Below, piece after piece: positions 1 through 8,059 of a stretch of DNA of 11,786 nucleotides (positions within the stretch are counted from its first letter, which is position 1; every line of letters starts with the position of its first letter). Origin of the DNA: Lentisphaeria bacterium (GTDB taxonomy: Bacteria; Verrucomicrobiota; Lentisphaeria; Oligosphaerales; Oligosphaeraceae). Location of the stretch: positions 1-11,786 of the forward strand of contig JAEDMH010000072.1 of assembly GCA_016303095.1 (NCBI GenBank), given 5' to 3'. The notes below the pieces were generated by a model, which saw nothing but the letters and a program-made list of their open reading frames with translations, was not told the DNA's origin and did not search any database. The position numbers were made by a program, and so were the translations under genes.

Positions 1-1338
1 TGGGAAGCCCACTACGACATGACAGGGAAAGAGGAGGCGATGGCAAAGAGCACAGAAGAGGACTGCCAGGAAAACCTCCGTCTCTTCTATGTAGCCATCA
101 CCCGGGCGAAATTCCTCTGCCGCCTCCTGGAAGGGGAAAAGTCCCCAAAAAACAAACCTCTCCACTCCACCTTGGGAGCAGGCTTTCTCCACTCCTTTAC
201 GGTAACAAAAGAAGGCACCAACGACTTCCTCTCCTGGCTTCAGGAAGCCCCCAAGGACAACACCCTGTCTTCTGGGAAAGAGGCCGACGCCTCCTCTCCT
301 ACGGCTCAGGAGTTTCCGGAGAACACTCCCCTGCCCCGGGGCCTGCGTTCCTGCAGTTTTTCCACCTTGAGCAAGAAAGGGGAGCAGAGGCAGATCGGAA
401 AGGAGGGGCAACAGGCCGAAGAGGAGCCGCAGGAAGTGGAGGACCGGGAGGATGCCCTGGACAATCCCCAGGAGAGTTCCTCCGGTGCCTTCCAGGAGGA
501 GAGTCCTTCTCCCGAAGAGGATCTCATCTTCCGCTTTCCCCGGGGCGCCCGGGCAGGCACTTGCTGGCATGAAATCTTGGAGGAACTGGACTTCACCCAG
601 CCGGTGGCCGAGCAAAAGGGTCTCTGGCTCAGCAAATTGGAGAATTACGCCCAATTCCCCGCCACCCTCTCCGAAGAGGAGAAAGAGAGCCGGGCAAAGG
701 CCTTCCAGAAGATGCTGGAGGGGGTGATGGAAACGCCTCTCCCCGATCCCGAATCCCCGGAAGACAAAGACCTCGACTTCTCTCTGAAGAACATTTCCCA
801 GGAACAGCGGCAAAGCGAATTCCCCTTTGAATACCGACTCCCGGATGCGGCTTCCCTGGAAACGCTGAATCAGCAATGGAAAGACAAAGGCTTAGGAGAG
901 ACCGACCTCGCCCGTTTCTCCTTCTCCCACGAGAAAGAGCGATGGATTTTCAATGGCACCATCGACCTCCTGTTCCGACGCGACGGGAAATACTACATCG
1001 TGGACTGGAAGACCAACATCCTGGAGGGAAAACGAGAGAGCTTCTCCCGGAAAGGCATGGAAAAGGAGATGGAAAAGAATCAGTACACCCTCCAATACCT
1101 CTTCTACACCGTGGCCTTCCTTCATGCCTATCAGCACAGGAACCCCGACTGGAGCCTCACCCCAGAAAGTTATGATGCCCTCTTCGGCGGGGTCGTCTAC
1201 TGCTTCCTGCGGGGCATTCGAAAAGGACAGAAGGACCGGAAAGAGGAGCGACATCATGGCTTCTATGCCGTCCGGCCGGACTTCGCCCTGATCCAAGCTC
1301 TCTACGATACTCTGGCTCCCATCGGTTCCCAGGGCTAA
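1..1338 (+). CDS. recB: RecBCD enzyme subunit RecB, C-terminal part (5' end outside the window)
   Basis: This is the C-terminal ~445 residues of the RecB helicase-nuclease, which unwinds and degrades double-stranded DNA ends and loads RecA in complex with RecC and RecD. The frame is open from base 1, so the ATG at 19 is internal. Helicase motif VI (LFYVAITRAK) is at 82-111. After it comes a low-complexity acidic linker (about 260-530), matching the flexible tether between helicase and nuclease in the family. The PD-(D/E)XK nuclease follows: the GTCWHEILE histidine at 568-570, the GTID aspartate at 964-966, and the VDWKT aspartate and lysine at 1003-1005 and 1009-1011, corresponding to E. coli D1067, D1080 and K1082. 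The QYTLQY segment begins at 1081 and FGGVVYCFLRG lies at 1183-1215. All catalytic residues are present, so the nuclease looks active. AddA is the main alternative, but the FGG.vY.FLRG ending and the adjacent recD favour RecB. Confidence 0.93.
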   Translation, partial: WEAHYDMTGKEEAMAKSTEEDCQENLRLFYVAITRAKFLCRLLEGEKSPKNKPLHSTLGAGFLHSFTVTKEGTNDFLSWLQEAPKDNTLSSGKEADASSPTAQEFPENTPLPRGLRSCSFSTLSKKGEQRQIGKEGQQAEEEPQEVEDREDALDNPQESSSGAFQEESPSPEEDLIFRFPRGARAGTCWHEILEELDFTQPVAEQKGLWLSKLENYAQFPATLSEEEKESRAKAFQKMLEGVMETPLPDPESPEDKDLDFSLKNISQEQRQSEFPFEYRLPDAASLETLNQQWKDKGLGETDLARFSFSHEKERWIFNGTIDLLFRRDGKYYIVDWKTNILEGKRESFSRKGMEKEMEKNQYTLQYLFYTVAFLHAYQHRNPDWSLTPESYDALFGGVVYCFLRGIRKGQKDRKEERHHGFYAVRPDFALIQALYDTLAPIGSQG

Positions 1339-1368
1339 CTCCCTTTCCCCCTCCCCTACCCCACACCC

Positions 1369-3096
1369 ATGATGCCAAACAACGAAGGCCAACACTCACC
1401 CATCGTCACGGAAACGGTGGACATGCTCTTTCGGAGAAGTAAGCTAGTCCCCGAACAATGCCCTCGACTCTTTTCCCTGCTCTTGACCCTGGGAGAGGAA
1501 ACCCTGGCCGACTCCCATGTGGCCCACAAGCTGACAGAAGAGGAGAAGTCCCTCCTGGAGCAGAGGGACGAGAGACTCCAGGAGCTCCTCTGCGAGGAAA
1601 ATGAGGAAGATTGGAATCTCCCCCGCCATCCTGTCCTCTGGAATCGCAAAACCGATCTTTTGTATTTCTCCAAGCACCGGACCGAGGAAAGGCGCATTGA
1701 GGGATTTGTCCGGGAATGCCTTGCCAAGAATCAAGGCGGGGGCATTGTCCCCCCCACGGAAGAAGAGATTCGGGGGCTGGCCCCCAAGTTGAAGAACAAG
1801 GAGGCGGTGGATCAAGTGGAGGGAGTCAGGCGGTGCGTGGGCAAGCGTCTTGCCATGTTGACGGGAGGCCCCGGCACAGGGAAGACCACCACCCTGGGAG
1901 CCATTCTGGTCTGGGAGTTCAAGCAGAATCCTGACTTGACCGTGGCTCTCTGCGCCCCCACGGGGAAAGCGGCCGAACAGATGCAGCGCTCCCTGGGAGA
2001 GGAATTGAAGGCCGGGCTGGCGGCGGCGGCCTCCGGGGTTTATGAAAAGTTGGCGGCCCTGTCCGCTACCACTACACATAAGTTGCTGGGCATTAGCCAA
2101 TACCGCCAGGGGCTCCCCAAATACCACAAGGGCAATCCCCTCCCCTATGACCTGGTGGTGCTGGACGAGGGCTCCATGGCCGACCTCCATCTCTTCGCCC
2201 GGCTCACGGACGCCCTCCCCGAAAGCGGGCGTCTGCTCCTCCTGGGAGACAAGGACCAGCTGGAATCCGTGGAGACCGGCGTGGTCTTCGGAGACCTGGC
2301 CGAAATCCTGCCCGAGGACGGCAAAATGTCGCTGAATCACAACTTCCGTTCCCAGAGCATACCGGAGTTGGTGGACTTTGCCGCCCTTCTTTCCCAAGGG
2401 AAGGTCGAGGAAGCCAAGGGCAACGTCGGCCACTTGTATGCCAACGGGGAGGGGAATTTCCGGTGCCAGGCCCCGAAGCCCGAAGCCTTCCAGGAGATGG
2501 TCAAGGAATGGTGGAGGAACCGTAGCTTGAAGGTTCCCCAGGAGGAGGACTATGCCTCGGAGGAGGAGGCGAAGGCTTGGCTGGCCTTCCACGACCAATT
2601 CAAGATTCTCTGCGCCCTGCGGCAGGGGAGGTCCGGGGTGGAGGAGGCGAACCGGTTCATGGAGAACCTGCTCCATTGCGGGCGGAGGAAGCGCGGGCTT
2701 CCCCTGCTCCACACCAAGAACGACTCCGTCACGGGGCTCCAGAATGGGGATATGGGCGTGCGCCTGGGGGAGCAGGTCTATTTTTGGGTGACCAACCCGG
2801 AAAGCAATCAAAGGGAAGTCAAAGGCTTCTCCTGGTCCATGCTTCAGGAGCAGTGCGAACCTGCCTACGCCATGACCATCCATAAATCCCAGGGTTCTTC
2901 CTACGACCATGTGCTGGTGCTGCTCCCCGACACTCAAAGTCCCCTCCTGACTCGAAATCTCCTCTACACCGCCATCACCCGGGCCAGGAAATCCTGCACC
3001 ATCTGGGCCAAGGAGGAGTTCCTGAAGGAAGCCATCCAAAGGGAATCTCAGCGGGTCTCCGGCCTGGCCCTGGCCTTCAAACAGCCCCAACCATGA
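1369..3096 (+). CDS. recD: RecBCD enzyme subunit RecD (5'-3' DNA helicase)
   Basis: The product is a 575-residue superfamily 1B helicase, close to the ~608 residues of E. coli RecD. It acts as the 5'-3' motor of RecBCD. An N-terminal helical region (about 1-150) that would contact RecC precedes Walker A GGPGTGKTTT (166-175), motif Ia APTGKAA (196-202), Walker B VVLDEGSM (263-270), motif III LLLLGDKDQLESVETG (289-304) and LNHNFRS (322-328). Motif V MTIHKSQGSSYD (502-513) and motif VI LLYTAITRARK (531-541) close the second RecA-like domain. The Walker B box has Gly where RecD usually has Ala (DEASM), probably harmless. The gene starts 30 bases after recB on a pyrimidine-rich spacer with no Shine-Dalgarno sequence; ATG 1369 or ATG 1372 could be used. 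RecD2 is less likely given the recB neighbour and the short N-terminus. Confidence 0.94.
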   Translation: MMPNNEGQHSPIVTETVDMLFRRSKLVPEQCPRLFSLLLTLGEETLADSHVAHKLTEEEKSLLEQRDERLQELLCEENEEDWNLPRHPVLWNRKTDLLYFSKHRTEERRIEGFVRECLAKNQGGGIVPPTEEEIRGLAPKLKNKEAVDQVEGVRRCVGKRLAMLTGGPGTGKTTTLGAILVWEFKQNPDLTVALCAPTGKAAEQMQRSLGEELKAGLAAAASGVYEKLAALSATTTHKLLGISQYRQGLPKYHKGNPLPYDLVVLDEGSMADLHLFARLTDALPESGRLLLLGDKDQLESVETGVVFGDLAEILPEDGKMSLNHNFRSQSIPELVDFAALLSQGKVEEAKGNVGHLYANGEGNFRCQAPKPEAFQEMVKEWWRNRSLKVPQEEDYASEEEAKAWLAFHDQFKILCALRQGRSGVEEANRFMENLLHCGRRKRGLPLLHTKNDSVTGLQNGDMGVRLGEQVYFWVTNPESNQREVKGFSWSMLQEQCEPAYAMTIHKSQGSSYDHVLVLLPDTQSPLLTRNLLYTAITRARKSCTIWAKEEFLKEAIQRESQRVSGLALAFKQPQP

Positions 3097-3992
3097 CCCT
3101 CGACTCCCCCTTCCGCCCTTCCCGGGACTTCTCCCTGCGCCTGGAGAACCATAATCGGCGCTGGGGAGCCGCCCTGGAGAACTGGTTTGCCCATAGCGGG
3201 GCGGCGTGGACCCCAGGGATGATTCCCACCCGGGAATTGCGCATGCGTCTGGAGAGTTTTCTCCCCTGGGAGGAGTTCGCCGCCTCCCTCCGCAACGTGG
3301 CCAGGGCCCTTCTCCCCTCCCCGGAGTGGGTGCCACGGCTCCTCTTCCCTGGCGCCTTGGACACCATCCTGGAGTTCTGGGAGGAATTGGGCGATCCCTT
3401 TCGGGGACGCTGCGCATTTCCGGCGGAAGAAATGCCAGTCCTCCTCTGCGCCTGCGCCGATCCTCCCCGCTTCGGCACCCGGAGGGGACGCTATCCCCGC
3501 CAGTTCTGCCGTCTTCCCCCTGCCAAACGCCTCCTGGATTTGGGATGCGGCGTAGGGCTGGGCACCTGGGAGGCCGCCCTCCACTGCGGGGTCCAGGAAA
3601 TATTGGGGGTCACCCAGGAACCCTTGGAGGCGTGGATGGCCACCTGCCAGCGCCTCCCCCATGCCCCCCGACGGGAATCCGAGTTTCCCCATGCCCCGTC
3701 CGTCCAAGCCCGTTTCCTGGCGGGAGACGCTCTCCATTTTCGGGGAGAGGCCCCGGCGGATCTCCTTCTTTGCAACGGCTTGGCGGGGGGACGCTTCCTC
3801 CATCGCCCGGAACACTTGGAGGCTCTTCTGGATACTTTGGAGGCCAATCTTATTCCTGGAGGCGTTGCCGCCCTGGCCAACGCCTTCCACACCGGGTGGC
3901 AGGCCTCGGGGGAGGAGCTGGCCCGGCGGGCCCGGCAACGGGGCTGGGAAGTCCAGGGAGACTGGCAGAACCTCTTCCTGCGCCTCCCCTAG
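3093..3992 (+). CDS. Class I SAM-dependent methyltransferase, substrate unknown, coupled to recD
   Basis: A 299-residue protein whose ATG overlaps the recD stop as ATGA, so it is almost certainly translated with recD. Residues 147-160 (LLDLGCGVGLGTWE) are a textbook SAM-binding motif I. An acidic segment LAGDAL (209-214) and ADLLLCNGLAGG (222-233) fit the later strands of the Rossmann fold, and LIPGGVAALAN (253-263) matches the conserved loop before strand 5. The first ~140 residues resemble no domain I can name. They are Trp/Phe/Arg-rich, with two Cys at 119 and 121 and Cys139. No NPPY or DPPY motif of DNA or protein amino-methyltransferases is visible: the equivalent position reads CNGL. 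The substrate is therefore open; a CheR-like or small-molecule methyltransferase are possibilities. No signal peptide or membrane segment is seen, so it should be cytoplasmic. Confidence 0.78.
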   Translation: MTLDSPFRPSRDFSLRLENHNRRWGAALENWFAHSGAAWTPGMIPTRELRMRLESFLPWEEFAASLRNVARALLPSPEWVPRLLFPGALDTILEFWEELGDPFRGRCAFPAEEMPVLLCACADPPRFGTRRGRYPRQFCRLPPAKRLLDLGCGVGLGTWEAALHCGVQEILGVTQEPLEAWMATCQRLPHAPRRESEFPHAPSVQARFLAGDALHFRGEAPADLLLCNGLAGGRFLHRPEHLEALLDTLEANLIPGGVAALANAFHTGWQASGEELARRARQRGWEVQGDWQNLFLRLP

Positions 3993-3994
3993 CC

Positions 3995-4006
3995 CTCCCG
4001 AGGGAG
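3995..4006. terminator. Small inverted repeat between convergent genes (weak terminator candidate)
   Basis: CTCCC and GGGAG flank a two-base GA centre in the 28-base gap between the methyltransferase stop and the symporter stop. Its position would suit a bidirectional terminator. However, the stem is only 5 bp and neither side has a T-tract, so it may not terminate by itself. Confidence 0.25.
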
Positions 4007-4020
4007 CCTCTTCCTCGCCT

Positions 4021-5388
4021 TCATCCCTTCCGGCGCAGGAAGAGCCTCCAGAAGAGCAGCCAGAAGACCACGGCCCCCAGACAGATGGCCCACACCATCC
4101 CGTTGCCCTGGCTCATCACCAGAGGCAGAGCCACAGAGGTCCAGATTCCGCCGCCCATGATAGGTTCGTGGAGGAGCTGCTTATAGCCGAAGGCCTTGGC
4201 GGCCTCCGTGCGAGATTCCGGATCCACGGTGCGCAGGAGGAGAAGGCCTGTGGCGGTCACCCCCATGGACTGTCCGAACTCGGCGATGGCCCGTTCGAAC
4301 CAGGCGGCGCGGAAGATGCGGGGAGCCAGGAAAAGGACGCAGAAGAGATTCCAGGCGGTGCCCGCCAGAATCAGGAGGAGGAGGGGGAGCCATTGGGCCA
4401 GGATGAACTCCACCCGGATGGAGGCCACGGCGGAGATCACCAGGAAGTCCAGGGAGGCCCCCGCCAGGCGCTGGATCTGTCCCCCGTTCACCAGGGGAGT
4501 AAGGCGGGTGCGGCGGAGGAAGAGCTGGAGGAGGAGTCCGCCCACCATGCAGAGGGGGAAGAGGGGGAAGCTCTCCAGCACCTTCAGACTTTGGACGCTT
4601 TGGGGGAGCAGGCCATTGAGTCCCAGAAGGGCCTGCTTCAGGAGATAGCCCAGGAAGACCGCCACCCCCAAGATGCCCAGATGGAAGGCCAGGGAGTCCA
4701 CGGAATCGCTGCGCACGGTCTGTCGTCCTGCGGAGGGCTGTTCCCGGATGGGATAGATGCCCCGCATTTCCAGAGGATCCCGATGGGCATCCACCCGGAG
4801 CCCCTGGATCCAGCCCCGCTTGGCGGCCACATTGATGAGCATCATTCCCAGGGAGACCCCCAGAATCATGCCGCAGGTAGCCACGGTGAAGCCCAGGGCG
4901 CCCCCTTCCTGCCATCCCAGATCCTGGAAGGTCTTGGTGAGCCCTCCCACCGTGCCGTGCCCACCCTCAAAGCCAATTTCCAGCAGGGTGCCGAAGGCGG
5001 TGTTCACCTGGAAGAGGGGCACCAGAATCAAGCCGGCCAGGGCCAGGCCCACCACATATTGTCCCCAGGCGCAGATCTGGCCATAGCAGAGCTGGGCGGC
5101 CCCCTGCTCCCAGACGGTCTTCAGGGGAGGAATGGAGGCGCCGATGAAGAGAGAGGCGAAGACAATATTGATGAGAAATCCGGGCATGGCCCCCCAGCCC
5201 GCCGTCCAGGAAGAGAGGTCCACCTGGGGGAAATAGCGGCGGCAGAGCTGGATGACCAGCAGGCCGATGAGGCCGCCGACGACGGAGGTGGGCAGGAAGA
5301 GGCGTTGCAACAGGGGGATGGCCGTGCGCACCACCTTTCCCAACATCAACAGCAGACACAATCCGCAAAAGGACATGACAACAGTCAT
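4021..5388 (-). CDS. Sodium/glutamate symporter family protein (GltS-like)
   Basis: A 455-residue, very hydrophobic inner-membrane protein with about ten or more predicted membrane segments in two halves. The N-terminus (LLMLGKVVR...PTSVVGGLIGLLV) and the FEGGHGT motif at residues 140-146 are characteristic of the GltS family, which imports glutamate with Na+. The second half carries EFGQSMGVTATGLLLL (370-385), the matching conserved loop, and the protein ends in a basic RLFLRRKG tail. It is about 50 residues longer than E. coli GltS, mainly in the central hydrophilic linker (about 205-245). The start at 5388 was chosen because AAGGAG lies 8 bases upstream and membrane segment 1 begins at once. 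A longer open frame to 5562 would run into the upstream ABC-F gene. The transported substrate could be another anion, so no symbol is given. Confidence 0.85.
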   Translation of the reverse strand: MTVVMSFCGLCLLLMLGKVVRTAIPLLQRLFLPTSVVGGLIGLLVIQLCRRYFPQVDLSSWTAGWGAMPGFLINIVFASLFIGASIPPLKTVWEQGAAQLCYGQICAWGQYVVGLALAGLILVPLFQVNTAFGTLLEIGFEGGHGTVGGLTKTFQDLGWQEGGALGFTVATCGMILGVSLGMMLINVAAKRGWIQGLRVDAHRDPLEMRGIYPIREQPSAGRQTVRSDSVDSLAFHLGILGVAVFLGYLLKQALLGLNGLLPQSVQSLKVLESFPLFPLCMVGGLLLQLFLRRTRLTPLVNGGQIQRLAGASLDFLVISAVASIRVEFILAQWLPLLLLILAGTAWNLFCVLFLAPRIFRAAWFERAIAEFGQSMGVTATGLLLLRTVDPESRTEAAKAFGYKQLLHEPIMGGGIWTSVALPLVMSQGNGMVWAICLGAVVFWLLFWRLFLRRKG

Positions 5389-5396
5389 GGGGCATT

Positions 5397-5402
5397 CTCC
5401 TT
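5397..5402 (-). promoter_or_regulatory. Ribosome binding site of the GltS-like gene
   Basis: AAGGAG on the minus strand, 8 bases before ATG 5388. It decides the start of the symporter and is one of only two clear Shine-Dalgarno sequences in the window. Confidence 0.8.
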
Positions 5403-5425
5403 GCTGCGGGACCAATTTCCCCCTG

Positions 5426-5456
5426 CCGAAGGACTCCGCAGCTTTCGGCCCTTCGG
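5426..5456 (-). repeat. Inverted repeat in the leader of the GltS-like gene
   Basis: CCGAAGG (5426-5432) and CCTTCGG (5450-5456) form a perfect 7-bp stem, with a competing CTTTCGG inside the loop (5442-5448). The element lies in the 98-base gap between the ABC-F stop and the symporter start. No T-tract follows on the minus strand, so a structured leader or a factor-dependent site is as likely as an intrinsic terminator. Confidence 0.4.
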
Positions 5457-5486
5457 AGGGAATGAACATCTTGGGAACGAAGCGTC

Positions 5487-7565
5487 CTAGAGGGTGAGAT
5501 TCTCCAGACGCTCCTGGAATTCCTGATCCAACTTCTCCAGGGCCGTGGAAGCCTCCTCCCATTTCCAGGTGAGATTCTCGGACTCCTGGTTGATCTCCGC
5601 CAGCCGCTTGTTCAAGGCGGCAAAATCCGTGGAGCCATCGGCGGAAGGAGCATTCAACTTCTCGTAGATCTCCTTCTGCTCCGCCTCCAGAGCCGCAATG
5701 CGCTCCTCCGCCTCGCTCACCGCTTTCTCGTAGGGACGGCGCAGCTTCCCAAAGCTCTGGCGCAGCTGGGACTCCGCCCGCTTCTGATCCCGGTAGTTGG
5801 GGCGGTTCTCCCCGGCGAGAGCGGACTTTTTCTCCCGAGGCGCCTCCCCTTTGGGAGAAGAGGGGGCGGAGGACTTGGGGGCGGGAGGGGCGGGGGTGGT
5901 TTTCTGGGGAGGGGGAGCCACTCCCTGCCCAGCGGCCTCCGCCGCCGCCCGGGCCTCCGCCAGCTTCTGGTGGTAGTAGTCGTAGCCCCCGTAGTACTTG
6001 GTCACCTTTCCCGGTTCCATAGCGTAGATGGAGTTGGCCACGCCCCGGACGAATTCGATGTCGTGGGAGACCAGGGCGATGGTTCCCGGGTAGCGGGAGA
6101 GGGCTTCCTGGAGGGCTTCCCGGGCATGGATATCCAGGTGGGTGGTAGGCTCGTCCAGCAGGAGGAAATTCAGGGGTTTCAGGAGGAGTCGGGCCAATCC
6201 CAGGCGCACCTTTTCGCCGCCGGAGAGCACCTGGACCTTTTTGTCCACGGCCTCCCCGTGGAATCCGAAGGAGCCCATCATGGCCCGGATATCCGCCTCG
6301 CTGCGGTCATTGGCGTAGCTTTTGGCGGTCTCGTAGATGGTGGCCTCGGGATCCATGGTCTCCGCATAGTCCTGGGACTGGTAGCCCATAAGCACATTGC
6401 TCCCCACCACCACCCGGCCGTACCGGGGCGGAAACTTTCCCGCCATAAGGCGCAGCAACGTGGTCTTTCCCATGCCGTTCAGCCCCACGAAGGCGGCATG
6501 CTCCCCCCGCTCCAGGCGCAGGGAACACTGGTGGATGACATCATGGACCCCGTCGTAGGCGTAGCCCACCTCCTCCAGCCGCAAGACCTCGTCCCCGGAA
6601 CGGGGCGGCTGGGGCAGACGAATCACCGGGGCGGCATCCACGATGGACTGCACCTCGATCTCCTCCAGCTTGTCCAACTGCTTCTGGCGGGACTGGGCCT
6701 GGGCGGCTTTGGTGGCCTGGGCCCGGAAACGATCGATGAACCGCTGCAGCTGCTCCTTCTTCCGATCCAGATTTTCCTTCTGGGCCACCAGCTGTTCGTG
6801 GCGGGCCACCCGGGTCTGGCGGTAGTAGGCGTAGTTGCCGGGATAGCGGGTGACCCGTCCTCCCATCACCTCCAGGGTGACATTGGTGAGGGTGTTGAGG
6901 AGATAGCGGTCGTGGGAGACCAGGAGGAGGGTTCCGGCGTAACCCTTCAGGTAGTCGGAGAGCCATTCCACGGCGGGGACATCCAGGTAGTTGGTGGGTT
7001 CGTCCAGCACCAGGATATCGGGCTGGGCCACCAGGATCCGGGCCAGTTCCGCCCGGATCTGCCATCCCCCGGAGAAGCTGCGGAAGGGGTCGTCAAAGCG
7101 TTTTTCGGAGAATCCCAGGCCGGAGAGGGTGGCCTCCGCCCGGTTGCGCAGCGCATAGCCCCCCAGATGCTCGAAGCGAGTCTGCAAATCCCCCATGCGC
7201 TTCAGGAGACGCCCCTGCTCCTCTCCCGAAATCCCCTCTCCCGCCAACTTCCCCTCAATCTCTGACAGGGCATGGGAAATCTCGTGGAGCTCCGGCAGGG
7301 CATCCTCCGTATAGTCAATGAGGGAGGCGGTGACGGCGTGGGCATTCAATTGCTGGCGCACATAGCCGAAGCGCTGGCTGGAGGGAAAGTGAATCTCCCC
7401 GTGATCCGGCTGCTGACGCCCCGCCAACATCTCCAAGAGGGTGGATTTTCCCGCCCCATTGGGCCCCACAAAGCCCACCCGCTCCCCATCGTGGATGGCA
7501 AAATTGGCCTCCTGAATCACCACCTGGCGGCCAAAGTTCTTGCTGACATTCACAAACTGAATCAT
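5487..7565 (-). CDS. ABC-F family ribosome-associated ATPase (YheS/YdiF/Uup-like)
   Basis: A 692-residue soluble protein with two ABC ATPase domains and no membrane segment, the ABC-F hallmark; family members bind the ribosomal E site and resolve stalled or slow translation. Domain 1: Walker A GPNGAGKS (34-41), signature FSGGW (164-168), Walker B LVLDEP with catalytic Glu189, and switch LVSHDR (215-220). A charged Arg/Lys/Gln linker (about 250-310) corresponds to the tRNA-interaction motif. Domain 2: Walker A GLNGMGKT (361-368), signature LSGGE (447-451), LLLDEP with Glu472, and LVSHDI (498-503). Then come a Pro/Ala/Lys-rich spacer (about 545-585) and a C-terminal coiled coil (590-690). Both ATP sites look intact. 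The start at 7565 overlaps the deacylase stop as ATGA; the upstream extension to 7730 has the wrong character. Antibiotic-resistance ABC-F is possible but less likely than a housekeeping role. Confidence 0.92.
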   Translation of the reverse strand: MIQFVNVSKNFGRQVVIQEANFAIHDGERVGFVGPNGAGKSTLLEMLAGRQQPDHGEIHFPSSQRFGYVRQQLNAHAVTASLIDYTEDALPELHEISHALSEIEGKLAGEGISGEEQGRLLKRMGDLQTRFEHLGGYALRNRAEATLSGLGFSEKRFDDPFRSFSGGWQIRAELARILVAQPDILVLDEPTNYLDVPAVEWLSDYLKGYAGTLLLVSHDRYLLNTLTNVTLEVMGGRVTRYPGNYAYYRQTRVARHEQLVAQKENLDRKKEQLQRFIDRFRAQATKAAQAQSRQKQLDKLEEIEVQSIVDAAPVIRLPQPPRSGDEVLRLEEVGYAYDGVHDVIHQCSLRLERGEHAAFVGLNGMGKTTLLRLMAGKFPPRYGRVVVGSNVLMGYQSQDYAETMDPEATIYETAKSYANDRSEADIRAMMGSFGFHGEAVDKKVQVLSGGEKVRLGLARLLLKPLNFLLLDEPTTHLDIHAREALQEALSRYPGTIALVSHDIEFVRGVANSIYAMEPGKVTKYYGGYDYYHQKLAEARAAAEAAGQGVAPPPQKTTPAPPAPKSSAPSSPKGEAPREKKSALAGENRPNYRDQKRAESQLRQSFGKLRRPYEKAVSEAEERIAALEAEQKEIYEKLNAPSADGSTDFAALNKRLAEINQESENLTWKWEEASTALEKLDQEFQERLENLTL

Positions 7566-8059
7566 TTGGTCAAATCCGCATATTGGGCATGGACAAATTC
7601 CCGCAAATCCTCGGGCGGCACCTCCACGTTCAACCCCACATGCCCCCCGGAGACGTAGATGCGGTCGAAGAGCTGGGCGGTCTCGTCCACATAGGTGGGG
7701 AAGAGCTTCTTCTGTCCGATGGGGGAGCATCCCCCGTGGACATATCCCGTCAAGGGCAGCAGCTCCTTCTGGGGCAGCATCTCCACGTATTTCTGGCCGC
7801 AGGCCTTGGCCGCCTTCTTCAAATCCAGTTCGCCAGTGGCGGGGATGACGAAGACGAAGTAGGTGCGGGGGACGGCGCCGGTGGTCACCAGGGTCTTGAA
7901 GACCTGGTCGGGGGAGGCGCCAATGCGTTCCGCGCAGGTGCGGGCGTCCAATTTGCCGTCGGAGACATCGAACTCATGCCATTGGAAGGGGATGCCGGAA
8001 GCTTCCAGGAGGCGGAGGACATTGGTTTTGAGGGTAGGCTGAGAGGGAGACATGGCCAT
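7562..8059 (-). CDS. ybaK: Cys-tRNA(Pro) deacylase, YbaK/EbsC family
   Basis: A 165-residue protein (E. coli YbaK is 159) that hydrolyses cysteine mischarged on tRNA(Pro) by prolyl-tRNA synthetase, a trans-editing function in the cytoplasm. Conserved features are the catalytic lysine in QVFKTLV (Lys55), the GYVHGGCSPIGQKK segment (105-118) and the final VSGGHVGLNVEV strand-turn (136-147). The ATG at 8059 shares its A with the murE stop (TGATG), so translation is probably coupled; no Shine-Dalgarno sequence is visible. ATG 8053 would also work and gives 163 residues. The stop overlaps the ABC-F start. ProXp-ala or another editing paralogue is possible, but the GCSPIG.KK box favours YbaK. Confidence 0.92.
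   Translation of the reverse strand: MAMSPSQPTLKTNVLRLLEASGIPFQWHEFDVSDGKLDARTCAERIGASPDQVFKTLVTTGAVPRTYFVFVIPATGELDLKKAAKACGQKYVEMLPQKELLPLTGYVHGGCSPIGQKKLFPTYVDETAQLFDRIYVSGGHVGLNVEVPPEDLREFVHAQYADLTK

Noticed and set aside
19..21. ATG 19 as the start of a short nuclease gene
   Set aside because: The frame is open to base 1 and the protein begins inside the RecB helicase domain just before motif VI.
1444..3417. 657-residue minus-strand open frame opposite recD and the methyltransferase gene
   Set aside because: Low-complexity Gly/Pro/Arg-rich translation, no domain, and the opposite strand encodes well-conserved proteins; it is a GC-driven shadow.
3661..5490. 609-residue plus-strand open frame opposite the GltS-like gene
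   Set aside because: Translation is Gly/Glu/His/Gln-rich without motifs, while the minus strand has a convincing membrane transporter with its ribosome binding site.
5389..5562. N-terminal extension of the symporter to 5562
   Set aside because: It would overlap the ABC-F gene end, is non-hydrophobic, and bypasses the AAGGAG ribosome binding site.
7566..7730. N-terminal extension of the ABC-F protein to 7730
   Set aside because: The extra 55 residues overlap the deacylase frame and resemble no ABC-F; the family start MIQFVNVSKNFG coincides with the ATGA overlap.
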